Below are positions 41,246 through 51,904 of a stretch of DNA of 64,000 nucleotides, piece after piece. The position numbers were made by a program, and so were the translations under genes. This stretch comes from Branchinecta lynchi. Taxonomy: Eukaryota; Arthropoda; Branchiopoda; Anostraca; Branchinectidae. The stretch spans positions 20,193,869 to 20,257,868 of the forward strand of contig JAKZAP010000009.1 of the NCBI GenBank assembly GCA_023053575.1, written 5' to 3'. The notes beneath the pieces were generated by a model. That model made no database searches. It was not told the DNA's origin and saw only the letters and a program-made list of their open reading frames with translations. Every line of letters starts with the position of its first letter. Within the stretch, counting starts at the first letter, position 1.

Positions 41246-42391
41246 GTAAGAATTGCCCTGGAGCACCAAAGCCGACTTAATAATGCGATTCTGTTCCTCT
41301 AGTATGATACATTGTGGTAAACGAATAGTCAGCTAAGATATAGATAGATAGTTAGATAGATAGTTTATTGCTATAAGCAGCCCGAGGACTATGGCAAAAA
41401 TTTAACAAAAACGACACAAAAAAACACTAACATAATACTCCTAGGAATACTCAGTTCCGTTTAATATTCCAGCGATATTTCGGCCTTTCCTGGCAAATGA
41501 CCATCGTCATGCTGTAATTAGAAAATGAAAATCTAAGTAAGTAAGCAATTAAGTAATTTATTTCTGAGCCGCAATTAGAAAAGCGGAGTATGTAAAATTA
41601 AAAGAATTGAGACAGAACAAAAACGAATAATCTGAAACTTGATTTTTGCAGGTTCGTTTTTCTAGCTGTAGCCTGGCGAGGACCCTAACTAAGAATGGCC
41701 GAATGTCGGTGGAATAAATCTGGCTCTCTTATAACTAGTGAACCGATGATATGTATATGGCAAACCGATGGGGTTGTTACTTCTTAATCAATGCCCATCT
41801 TAAGGACATTACAAGGTAGCGTGTGATCGGCGGATAATATTCAACTCGAAGGCGTATAGGGATCGTAGTCTTTCGTTTAGGGAGGTCGGTTCTTTTTCTT
41901 TGACACTTACTTTAATTCCTTCTTCTAGTTAACAAAATGTCTTCTCTGTATCAGCACTCAAGAACATCTGTCTATCTTAAACACTTAAGATCGTCTGCTA
42001 GTTTTAGGCTTCACATCAGATTCCTATTTTTCTTACTGCCAAGCCCTAACCTTTAAAGTTCCACTAACCGCACTCGCTACATGTAAAAGGTTAAACCAAA
42101 GTCCTGATCAAACAAGCCTGAAAACTCAGGAAGAGGATGTTCAACAACAGGAAACTGATAAGGCTACTTCCACCGTCCCGAGGCTTGAATTATTACCAAA
42201 TATGGAGTTGCTTTTCTCAGCCCGCATCATTTCAGATTACGGAGTCAACCTTGATATTTAATATCCTAATACTATCCGTAACACTAGTTTCTGCGTAAAG
42301 GCTTGCAAGTAATTCTTACGCTGGACTCAAACTGTGCCTGTCTCATTAAACCTCTAAGAATTATGTATCCGGACAGGCTTTAGATTTAGAG
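41246..42391. other. Intron 4 start: LINE tails and motif repeats
   Basis: Holds minus LINE tails at 41340-41390 ((GATA)n with TTTATTGCTATAAGCAGCCC) and 41535-41600 (AAGTAAGTAAGC...TTTATT), plus GGCCGAAATAT-type motifs at 41466-41510 (minus) and 41665-41720. 41730-42391 is unassigned. Confidence 0.45.
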
Positions 42392-43532
42392 CAGTGGTTC
42401 CCAACCGGTGGTACGCGAGACCCTATAAAGCACTGTACTAATAGGTGTTGTAAGGTGTATTACGGCGTATAAAACTTATTACAGATTCCTCTTTTCCTCG
42501 GAGCGCGCTGTAATAAGGCGAATAAGGAAAATAGAGCTCGGCTCTATTCTTCATTATGCAGAGCCAATCAGATCGCTTGGTTGGTTCCGCCAGCGGGACG
42601 AAGAGAGGCGCAGCGTCGTCAGGGTTGCCAAAGAAAGCACAACAATTCTACTTTGTCGGAAGCTAAAGAAACAACTTTCTTAGAAAAATATGTTTTTGTT
42701 CTGTTACGACTGCTTTTCGTCGGTTCGAGGATCAATGCTGTCCATCCCTTATTTTAATAGCTTTTTTACAGTATGTTTTGCGTTATATTGTACTCGTGTA
42801 CTTGAAGTAGTACTAAGAACCTTTTTCGTATATTTTTTGGAGCTCGAAAAATTGTATTACCTTTGCAACACCGAACGCCGCATTGATAATATTTGATAAG
42901 AACCTCTTGGGTATTTGAACAGGCGTGTGTATTAAGACGTAAACATCGCGTATAGAGCTATTCACCTTATTTATACACCTATTAGGACAATGCTTAATAG
43001 GTACGCGAAGGTCCCAAATCTTTCAATTCGCTTTCGTCAAGAAATTAGAGTTTTGGCGTACGAAGTTTTAAAGATTCAGCACAAGTGTCTTTTTGACCCT
43101 TAACCAGTTTAGCGACGAGAATCAAATTGACAACTTTGCAGCTTCAAGTATCCCATTTATTTGTATATGTTTTTACACATTAGTCCCCTACCATTTATGA
43201 CAATAAATGAGGTCTTTTTTGGCGTTCTGATTGTGACAGATCTTAGTAGAATAGTAGAATAATGATTCTTCAAAAAGGGGTAAACAACCTGTTTTAACCT
43301 TAATTAGGGGTTAAGGACGATAATGACATTGACAACCTTGCAGCTTTAAGTATCCCATTTATATGTGTATATTTTACATATAAATCCCTTACCATTTATG
43401 ACACTAAATTACGTCTTTTTGGCGTTGTGATAGTGACAGATTTTGGTAGAATAGTACAACCATGATTCTTCAGAAAGGGGTACGCAACCTTTTTTAACCT
43501 TAATTGTGGGTTACGGAAAAGTTTTACCACTG
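42392..43532. mobile_element. hAT-like non-autonomous element X, 1.14 kb
   Basis: Ends CAGTGGTTCCCAACC and AAAAGTTTTACCACTG, with 8-bp flanks ATTTAGAG (42384-42391) and GATTAGAG (43533-43540). CAGTGGTTCYCAAMC is a classic hAT terminus. The interior holds a two-unit tandem duplication (43127-43520) but no transposase frame. Confidence 0.72.
43127..43520 (+). repeat. Tandem duplication, 2 x ~195 bp, inside X
   Basis: Units 43127-43328 and 43329-43520 share GCAGCTT(C/T)AAGTATCCCA, ACCATTTATGACA, TGATTCTTCARAAAGGGGTA and TTTTAACCTTAATT. Confidence 0.8.
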
Positions 43533-43540
43533 GATTAGAG

Positions 43541-44096
43541 GGTAACCAGATGGGAGTCTTGAGTTGTCCTTTTACATTCAGTGTTCCGTTAAGTCCGGTA
43601 TTCACCTCCCGGAACTTCCGGAGTCTGGGCTTCCAGATTTTTCTTTGACGTCTTCTATAAATTGCATCTGGAATATGAACCGGTCCAAACGTATATCAAA
43701 ACAATCCGGAAAAAAGGGGCTTTTGAACTTCCAGATTTCCGGAATATTTAAGTATCGCAGAAGAAATTCAAAATAAAATCTCGAAAAATCTGGGACCCAG
43801 ATTCCGGACGGTGAAGACTCACCTTTACCCTTCTGCTAACAAAAAGCTGTGCCTCGTTAACTCTCTTGGGATAAAAAACCGTGTGCTTACCTATCGATCC
43901 GAATCCTCAAGAATACTACCCATAAACCCATAAAACCGGATTCTTGTTAGCAAATTTTCAGTTCCTGATATAACTTTAAAGTTGGAGATACTGCACAGAA
44001 AACTCTCTGGTACGGCTTATGCGCGCCTATCCCCTCACCACCGTCTTATCCGTTTGTTTCGTTGATTTTGTGTATATTTCGTTTTCTTTTTTTGTG
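43541..44096. other. Unassigned; decayed CCGGAA-rich repeat
   Basis: Repeated CTTCCGGAGTCTGG / CCAGATTTCCGGAAT words at 43600-43800 suggest a decayed module repeat. Confidence 0.3.
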
Positions 44097-44594
44097 TTTT
44101 TTGGGATCCCAAAACGTAAGTGGAGGGATACCTATGACATCGCAAAAGTTGTCCGTCTGTCCGTCCGTCCGTCCGTCCGTCTGTCCGTCCGTCCGTCCGT
44201 CCGTCCGTCCGTCCGTCCGTCTGTAAGCACGATAACTCTCGAAGGGAATGAGATATTTTGATGAAACTTGGTGAGAAGGTTCGTTGGGTCGTCGGACCAG
44301 TCAAGTTCGTAGATGGGCTTTGTAGCTCTACATTTAGGGGTGGGGGAGGGGATTGAAATTAAGGGACAAACAAAATATTTTGAAACAGCTAATGTGATAG
44401 TCGATTATGGGGTAAGAAGACATGCTGAACACGATGGTGAAAACCATTTTGTCATCGGACAAGTAGTTCGCCCGGAATCCGGCCAAAACCGGACAAGTTT
44501 GTTGAAAGTAAAAGTTTTATTTGAAGTTGATTAGATGTTCGATTTAGGGGTAGGAAGACATGCTGAAGACGATGGTGAAAATTATTTTCTCGAC
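44097..44594 (+). mobile_element. HINE-like family B, copy 6 (3'-truncated)
   Basis: TTTTGGGATCCCAAAACG start, long (GTCC/GTCT)n at 44152-44223, GATGAAACTTGGTGAGAAGG, one and a half modules, cut at ATTTTCTCGAC where a LINE tail begins. Confidence 0.8.
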
Positions 44595-44675
44595 AAGCCC
44601 CGCTTTTGTTGTGCTATTGAAAATAAAATGTTAATTTTCAATAAAACTAAAATAAAATTGATTGATTCATTGATT
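44595..44675 (+). mobile_element. LINE 3' tail
   Basis: TTGTGCTATTGAAAATAAAA ... TCAATAAAACTAAAATAAA with (TTGA)n tail. Confidence 0.5.
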
Positions 44676-44814
44676 GTATGGACGTGGCTGGCTTACCGCA
44701 GGTCCTGGAGATTAGTCGAATCATTGAGGAGCTTCTACGTAAAATGGGGATGTGAACTGCTTAGGCGAACCTGTCTCCACCCGTCACTATCCCTGCAGCC
44801 AGTTTCTATCTTGA

Positions 44815-45111
44815 TCCTGTTCCACCCTACTTACCGTAGGTACTACATATACGTCACGAATTCAGGCTTTTTGCCGTCAAGCCTGGAACGATTTTTCTAT
44901 TTTCCAGCAGAGTACCATGCCACGCGCGAATCCGACCAATCACGTTACAGAGATGCGTAGTTACCACACTTGCGCTCAGAGCATGGTAAGCAAATAGTAA
45001 CTATTAGTTACTATTCCGAGAAGGTTGGAACGGTCAGTGTAGTAACTTTTAGTGAGGATGGAAGGAAATAGTAACTAATAGTCACTATTGTTTGAAGGGT
45101 GGAACACGCTC
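44815..45111 (+). mobile_element. TIR element family S, copy 3
   Basis: 297 bp from TCCTGTTCCACCCTACTTAC to GGGTGGAACACGCTC, flanked by CTTGA (44810-44814, 45112-45116). Confidence 0.78.
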
Positions 45112-45220
45112 CTTGAAAGTGTAGCGGTTTGCAAACTATGCTTAAAGTGTAACTGAAAAGCCAACTTATTTTTATACGTTTGATTTGGATACACTGAATT
45201 ATTTTGACTCATGTAAGGGA

Positions 45221-46660
45221 TTTTTGGGATCCCAAAACGTAAGTGGAGGGATACCTATGACATCGCAAAAGTTGTCCGTCTGTCCGTCCGTCCGTCCGTC
45301 CGTCCGTCCGTCCGTCCGTCTGTAAGCACGATAACTCTCGAAGGGAATGAGATATTTTGATGAAACTTGGTGAGAAGGTTCGTTGGGTCGTCGGACCAGT
45401 CAAGTTCGTAGATGGGCTTTGTAGCTCTACATTGAGGGGTGGGGGAGGGGATTGAAATTAAGGGACAAACAAAATATTTTGAAACAGCTAATGTGATAGT
45501 CGATTATGGGGTAAGAAGACATGCTGAACACGATGGTGAAAACCATTTTGTCATCGGACAAGTAGTTCGCCCGGAATCCGGCCAAAACCGGACAAGTTTG
45601 TTGAAAGTAAAAGTTTTATTTGAAGTTGATTAGATGTTCGATTTAGGGGTAGGAAGACATGCTGAAGACGATGGTGAAAATTATTTTCTCGACGGACAAG
45701 TATTTCGCCCGGAATCCGGCCCAAACCGGAAAGTTTGTTGAAATTAAAAGTTTTATTTGAAATTGATTAGATGTTCGATTTAGGAGTAGGAAGACATGCT
45801 GAAGACGATGGTGAAAACTATTTTCTCGATGGACAGGTATTTCGCCCGGAATCCGGCCCAAACCGGAAAGTTTGTTGAAAGTAAAAGTTTTATTTGAAGT
45901 TGATTAAATGTTCGATTTAGAGGCAGGGAGACATGCTGAAGACGATGGTGAAAACTATTTTCTCGACGGACAAGTATTTCGACCGGAATCCGGCCCAAAC
46001 CGGAAAGTTTGTCAAAATTAAAAGTTTAATTTGGATTTGATTGGATGTTCGATTTAGGGCAAGAAGACATGCTGAACACTTATGTGAAAACAAGTTTTTA
46101 CCCGGACATGTAGTTCGTCCGGAATCCGGCCAAAACCGGAAAACTGTTGGAAGTCAAAGTTTTATTTCTAGTTGATTAGATAAGCGATTTAGGGGTAAGA
46201 AGAGATGCTGAGTCCCTGTGTGACAATCGTATTTTACCCGGACATATAGTTCGACCGGAATCCGGCTGGAATCGGAAAATTTGTTATAAGCTAAATTTCT
46301 ATTTGAAGTTGATTAGATGTTCATTACTGGGGAAAGAAGATACCCTGATTTCGTCTTTGAGCTTTCTTTTTTCGCCGGACAAGTAGTTCTGGAGTTCGGC
46401 CGGAACCGGGAAATTGGCAGAAGTGGCAGGAAGTTTTCGTCAAAACAGATATGACTTATAGGGGTAAACACACATGCTGAATCCAAATCTGAACTTCGTT
46501 TTCTCAGGTGATTAGCTATTTGGCCTTAATCTGTTTCTGAATTTTAATTGTAAAAATGTTCAAGGAGTCTGGCCAAGACTGGATCTGGCTAAGACAAGAC
46601 CCAGTTGTCTGGATCAGATATTGAATTTTTGGGATCCCATCGAAACCTTTGGTCTTGTTT
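45221..46660 (+). mobile_element. HINE-like family B, copy 7 (complete, 1.44 kb)
   Basis: TTTTTGGGATCCCAAAACG start; (GTCC)n 45277-45321; then about seven ~130-bp modules (45500-46450), each with GAAGACATGCTGAA, GATGGTGAAAAC, GGACAAGTA.TTCG and CCGGAATCCGGCC; end TTTTTGGGATCCCATCGAAA-CCTTTGGTCTTGTTT. The best example of the family. The first ~440 bp is almost identical to copy 6. Confidence 0.85.
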
Positions 46661-46725
46661 ACTTATTCCTACTCCACCATATTTACTTCATGGGTGATAA
46701 ATAAATTAAATTAAATTAAATTAAA
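46661..46725 (+). mobile_element. LINE 3' tail directly after B7
   Basis: TTCATGGGTGATAAATAAATT followed by (AAATT)n. Confidence 0.55.
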
Positions 46726-46814
46726 TTGGATCAAGAATAACGGTTTATAGCATCAGAATAATCTATCTGAGGGTTCCCTTTGGACAGGTAATAGCAGATT
46801 GCTCTTTTAGCAAT

Positions 46815-47310
46815 TTTGCTCTTCCGTTGTTCAAGAAGTTTCTAAGTCAATCCGTAGCGCCTATGGGCGCAGTCCCCAACCGAGGGCGCTATAATCGTAA
46901 AGCTTTGGGAAATTTGTACAGCACCTTCTGCGCTCCTTCTATACTATTTCGTTCTGGCGTCACTCATGTTCTGCGAAAGAAGGAGATTAAAAAGATGAGA
47001 TCATGTTATTTTAAATATGCAAAGCCCCTGCTCCACTTGTCGAAATTATGTCATAACCATACATTGACGGAGAAATTCAAAATTCAAGATGCAAGTGTTA
47101 CCCTCTTGGATGTTTCCTCATCGCTTTCAAAAATCATGGACAGCAAGGCCCAACCAGCACACGACGTCGTCCACTGCTTCCTGACCGAAAATTAAAAATT
47201 AAGTGTATTTTTCTGTGTGTACTTATGTGTTTTGTTTATTTTCTTTATTTTATTCATTTATCCGCTTTTTCAAAATGGCGGGTCATAAATAAATTACTTA
47301 CTTACTTACT
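46815..47310 (+). pseudogene. Non-LTR retrotransposon N5, C-terminal ORF and 3' tail
   Basis: A 122-codon frame (46827-47195) gives the C-terminal region after the RT: MRSCYFKYAKPLLHLSKLC, TLTEKFKIQD, ending AQPAHDVVHCFLTEN. The 3' UTR ends CGGGTCATAAATAAATTACT with (TTAC)n. Same family as N3. No RT core remains. Confidence 0.75.
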
Positions 47311-47479
47311 ATTGTCTTCAAAGTATGGAGTAGCACGATCTATATCTATTATTCGGGAAAGGCGAGAGCACTTTAAGCGCAGCTTAATGTAGCTCAGCAG
47401 ATGCTTTACTCCGTGTAAAGTCAGTGTGTGCGGCTCTCTTTTTAAGTTTCTTGTGTTCATTATTTCTGTTGACAGTAAT

Positions 47480-47555
47480 GTTCTTTTTTTCGACTCTTTC
47501 GTACATTATGATGGGCAATAAATCTATTATTATTATTATACTTTTATTTATTTAA
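47480..47555 (+). mobile_element. LINE 3' tail
   Basis: TACATTATGATGGGCAATAA with (ATT)n. Confidence 0.5.
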
Positions 47556-47587
47556 ATAGAAAAATAGATTAGGCTGACGCTTCTCTT

Positions 47588-47761
47588 CGGGTCCGTATCC
47601 AGAAATAATTTCGGGGGTGGGGAGTGACCGCGGGACCAAAAAGTACATAAAAGGCGTAGAACAGAGGTTAAATCTATGAAAAACAGTTATTTGTGTATGT
47701 TTTTGGGGGGATTGGGCTCAAACTCCTTAAACCTCCCCCCCCCCTCCTGGATAAGGCCCTG
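47588..47761. mobile_element. Short hAT-like MITE (CGGGTCCGTATCC ends)
   Basis: 174 bp, CGGGTCCGTATCCAG / CTGGATAAGGCCCTG, flanks CTTCTCTT and TTTCTCTC (6 of 8). Ends match 40831 and 40914. Confidence 0.5.
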
Positions 47762-48034
47762 TTTCTCTCCCTTCTATTTACATTCAATTATTTTTTACAA
47801 CACCACATTTTGTTCAATCAGCGAACACGCAAAAATAAAAAATATATTGTTTTTAATGTTATCTCTAATGTTTATCTTGTACATTTAATACAGTATTTAA
47901 AGCTCAGTGTATTTTTTCCTTTTCTTCGTCTTGTCTGCGCTATTTCCCTCTTCTTAATTGCGTAAATAAAATGTCATCATCATCATTAGTCGATAATTAC
48001 TACATTATTAAATTCACATTTCATTTCATTGCAG
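47762..48034. other. Intron 4 end, unassigned
   Basis: A LINE-tail-like AATAAAATGTCATCATCATC at ~47965; otherwise nothing. Confidence 0.3.
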
Positions 48035-48425
48035 TCGGGACTACAGCTCATGCGATTACCTGTGGAAGAATTCATTCATCGCGACGTAAAGTACGGTCGT
48101 GCAATTCATCAGGCATTCCAAATGGTCGTAGCTACGTCTGGGGGACCGCCCCACGAAAACACGCCCATCCAGCCCGCTCATTCAAGTGAAATAAAAATCG
48201 AAGACTTTGGCTTTTTCTTCAGTGATTGTGATGACCAAAATTACCGCTCAAATTCAAATTTTGAATCTCACGCCACCAGTGGCCCGATGAACGTTGCTCA
48301 AGGTCCGACGAGTGATAATCAAGGGAGATGTTTGAACATTGAATACCCGAGTGAGGGGTTGAATCAGGGATTCTACTGTGATATACCAGGATCCTCTCAA
48401 GCGTACAACGCTCACGAACCAGAAG
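48035..48425 (+). CDS. ETS factor exon 5 (second half of Pointed domain and linker)
   Basis: 391-nt exon with acceptor TTTCATTTCATTGCAG and donor GTGTGT, a weaker donor than the others. The first ~30 residues (SGLQLMRLPVEEFIHRD, then a GRAIHQAF helix) complete the Pointed domain; the 'G..L..L..EEF' pattern is typical of its last helices. The remaining ~100 residues form a polar linker rich in N, S, E and Q with IKIEDFGFFF, a possible SUMO-type psi-K-x-E motif (IKIE). A family B HINE-like repeat begins only ~36 bp after the donor. Confidence 0.85.
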
Positions 48426-48461
48426 GTGTGTACTTTCCTTTACTCCTATTATTTTTTCCTG

Positions 48462-49432
48462 TGTGGGATCCCAAAACGTAAGTGGAGGGATACCTATGAC
48501 ATCGCAAAAGTTGTCCGTCCGTCGGTCCGTCCGTCTGTAAGCACGATAACTCTCGAAGGGAACGAGATATTTTGATGAAACTTGGTGTGAGGATTCTCGT
48601 CGGACCAGTCAATTTCGTAGATGGGCTTTGTAGCCCTACATTTAGGGGTGGGGGAGGGGGTTCAGATTAAGGGGCAAACAAAATATTTTGAAACAGCTAA
48701 TGTGATAGTCGATTATGGGATAAGAAGACATGCTGAGCACGATGGTGAAAACAGTTTTGTCATCGGACGAGTAGTTCGACCGGAATCCGGCCAAAACCGG
48801 AAAGTTTGTTAAAAGTAATAGTTTTATTTGAAGTTGATTAGATGTTCGATTTAGGGGTAGAAAGACATGCTGAAGACCATGGTGAAAACCATTTTCTTGA
48901 CGGACAAGTTGTTCGCCCGGAATCCGGCCGAAACCGGAAAGTTTGTTAAAATTAAAAGTTTTATTTCGAGTTGATTAGATGTTGGATTTAGCTAAGAAGA
49001 CATGCTGAACACTTGTGTGAAAACAATTTTCTACCCGGACACGTAGTTCGCCCAGAATCCGGTGAAAACCGGAAAGTTGGTTAAAAGTAAAAGTTTAATT
49101 TGAAGTTGATTAAATGTTTGATTTATGGGTAAAAAGACAAGTCAAACTTTTATTCAAAGTTGATTAGATGTTCTTTATAGGGAAGAGGAGATACGCTGGT
49201 TTTGTTTCAGTATTTTTTATTTGCTGGACTATTAGTTCGCTCGGAAATCGGCAGGAGGTCTCGGTCAGTATGGTCAAAATAAATATGGCTTATAGAGGTA
49301 TATCTGAAATTGGTTTTCTCTTATGATTAGCCTGTCCAAGACTGGATCTGGCGAAGACAAGACTCGATTGTCTGAATCAAATATTAGATTTTTGGGATCC
49401 CATCGACACCTTTGGTCTTGTTCATTGTAAAA
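48462..49432 (+). mobile_element. HINE-like family B, copy 8 (complete)
   Basis: GTGGGATCCCAAAACG start; short (GTCC/GTCG)n at 48512-48538; four modules; end TTTTTGGGATCCCATCGACA-CCTTTGGTCTTGTT. Begins 36 bp after the exon 5 donor. Confidence 0.83.
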
Positions 49433-50030
49433 TCCGTCGATGCGTTGTAAAAAAATTGGAGAACTTACGTAAAGAACTACGAGAAATTACTGTGTAACTT
49501 TCAGACTTATAAATGAATGAATGACTTTATTCGCAATAAAGCCCATGGGGAATTGCGTGGAAAATATCTTTGAAACATACTAATATAATAATAATAGTAT
49601 ACTGCAACAGAAAAGGTTTTCGCTTCGGAATAACTCTGAGAAATTGGGAGTAACTACACTGAGCAGAGTAACAAATCTTATCTTCTTGTTCTTGTTTTTT
49701 TACTTTCTTCCTTGATTTCTTTTTGTTCTTCGTCTTTCAGTTCTTTTTTTTTTTTTTGAAAAAGTATGTGAGAATTAATGTATAGTGATTTTTTTTACTG
49801 CCCCCACAGGCCCATCCGGGCTTTGCTGCAGTCAGAAGTATCAGCTACATGTATAAAGGATGTTAAGAAGCTTACAAACTGTGTTCATATAGTTCAAACA
49901 TAGTAGATTGAAGCTAATTGAATGGTTTACATATTGGATAAATAAAATTTGCTTCAATATTTCTAGTTAAACATATCTTTCTTTTCAAACAAGACCCCTT
50001 CATTCTAACCTTACCTCAATTGACTACAAA
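49433..50030. other. Intron 5: LINE tail and unassigned
   Basis: A minus LINE tail at 49512-49560 (AATGAATGAATGACTTTATT). The rest is T-rich with no feature. Confidence 0.35.
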
Positions 50031-50368
50031 AGGCGTATTCTCGCGAGTCCCCACGGACGGGGAGTCCTCCGATTATCATCACCATCATCAAAAAGGACTC
50101 CCTTTCAGATTCGGAGGGGAATCAATTTTTGCTGGTGTTGGTGCAATGTAAAATTAATTAAAAAGCATCAGAATAAACAAAACCCCAAATAAAGTGGATC
50201 CAGACTAATTTCGTCAACTGTTTATTTTTTTTTCGACCAAAATCCATTTTAGGAGCATACCCCGTGTTCTTGTTGTTTTCCTAGGCTGACTCCGCGTGGA
50301 GTGACTCCCTCTACTCTTGTTCTCTTCAATTCCCCGAGGAGTCCTCGGGGAACGGCGAGAATACGCCT
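50031..50368 (+). mobile_element. MITE family J, copy 3
   Basis: 338 bp, AGGCGTATTCTCGCGAGTCC / GGCGAGAATACGCCT, AAA duplication (50028-50030, 50369-50371). Confidence 0.85.
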
Positions 50369-51124
50369 AAAATGATGAAAAAGGTAGAGTTAGGAAAGTC
50401 AAATAGCCAGAAATTCTTTTTCAAAGCAGCTTCGAAACAAAGAAGAGGCACAGAATTTCAATATTTTTTGACATTAACCTCTTGACTGTCAGGACATCCT
50501 GTACATTTAATTTTAACATTTTCGCGGCAAAAAGCGAGGTTGTGTAAACACGAGTTCCCATGTACTTTCTATACTTGAAACCGAAACCATTTCTTCGAAA
50601 CCTTGGAGAAATTCGGCGAAAGTAAAAAGACATGCTGGAAAAAGACTGGGGACATACCGTCAGGGACGGGTGCTCGCGTACTGGAATCCCTCGGGGATTC
50701 TCGGGACATTCTCTTCCGTACGGAAAAGTTAAGATTGTTGTCAGCTTTGTGATGAAAGTGCAGACGATTTTTTAATGTCAGCAGTCGCAATTGTTGCGCT
50801 CGTCGCGCTGTAGAGTTGTGTAGAAATTAATTTAAAAATGTCTTTCACAGCAGTATGAATGAATGAATGAATGATTGAAGGGTTTATTAAAAAAAAAATG
50901 GAATCTTCAATGCCCAGAGGCGAACCTGTAAGGGACTAATTACCCTCGAAACAAAACATTAATAAAAACAAAACTTCGAAAAACATAAAGGAAAAAAGGG
51001 AAAGAAAGAAAGAAAGAGTTTGCTTTTTACGTCAACATAAATATAGTTAGTCAAGCGAAATCTTTTTCAGTTGAAACTCTTGCATCATGAAACATTTGTA
51101 GATTTGCCATCAGAAATTCGTGAC
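50369..51124. other. Unassigned with a minus LINE tail
   Basis: (GAAT)n then TGATTGAAGGGTTTATTAAA at 50855-50895 marks a minus-strand LINE 3' end. Confidence 0.35.
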
Positions 51125-51129
51125 TATTA

Positions 51130-51318
51130 TCTGTTGTGTTTGAAAACATTATGCATAACAAGCTTTGTTAGGAAGAGACAAAAAAAGCATCTACTCACTT
51201 TATTCCTTATCGTCATGATGTCGGAAAACTCAGCAGATACTTTTTGGCGGTTTTTCGGTTCTTCCTGGTGGTAACGCTTATTATGCAAAACATTTTGAAA
51301 CACAACAGGTAACATCAG
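51130..51318. mobile_element. TIR element family Q, copy 1
   Basis: ATCTGTTGTGTTTGAAAAC / TTTGAAACACAACAGGTAAC ends; inside ACAAGCTTTGTTAGGAAGAG and GGTTTTTCGGTTCTTCCTGG. Copy 2 at 54222-54397. Confidence 0.7.
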
Positions 51319-51904
51319 AAGTGTTATCTCATACGCATTATCCGTTGAAACTGCGCATCCTCGTGTTATTTGTTATGAAACTTCTGAAGTGTAGTCGTTA
51401 CCCACTCTTATTCCCTACTCTGTCGATCCGTTCTTTTTGTCGGAACTTTGAAGTTCGTCCTACATTTTTCTCGATATACGCTATTTTTTTCCTTGTCTAA
51501 TTTTTCCTTATACCACGACCTGCTGTTCTACATGACCTATTGTTCCCTATTCGATGACGGAATCGATAGCCTAGCATGACTGCGTATCGTGTGAGAAAGT
51601 CTCCGGTCTCGTGTTGAAAGCTAGGCGGCACCGGATAATAATAATAACTCATTTATTTCCTTAATAGCGGCCGCAGGCCGCAGCATCGCTTTTTCATCAT
51701 GTAGCTCCTCCCACAGGGCGGGGCTTAGCTCCAAACTGTCACTTGTCAACCCTTAACTCCTCCCCATTTGGAAGCCAGCAGCCAATCATTTACAACTGCT
51801 AGCTGCGGATCGAACATAAGAAATTAGGAATCACGGCTGATTGATATTCTGACAGTTAAAGTTACGAATAAAATAAGGCAGAAACCAACATAAATACCTT
51901 TCGG
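51319..51904. other. Unassigned
   Basis: Includes GCGGCCGCAGGCCGC (51666), a GC-rich palindromic patch. No gene. Confidence 0.3.

Noticed and set aside
44035..44304. ORF with TDGR tandem peptide
   Set aside because: It is the translation of the (GTCC/GTCT)n microsatellite of HINE family B.
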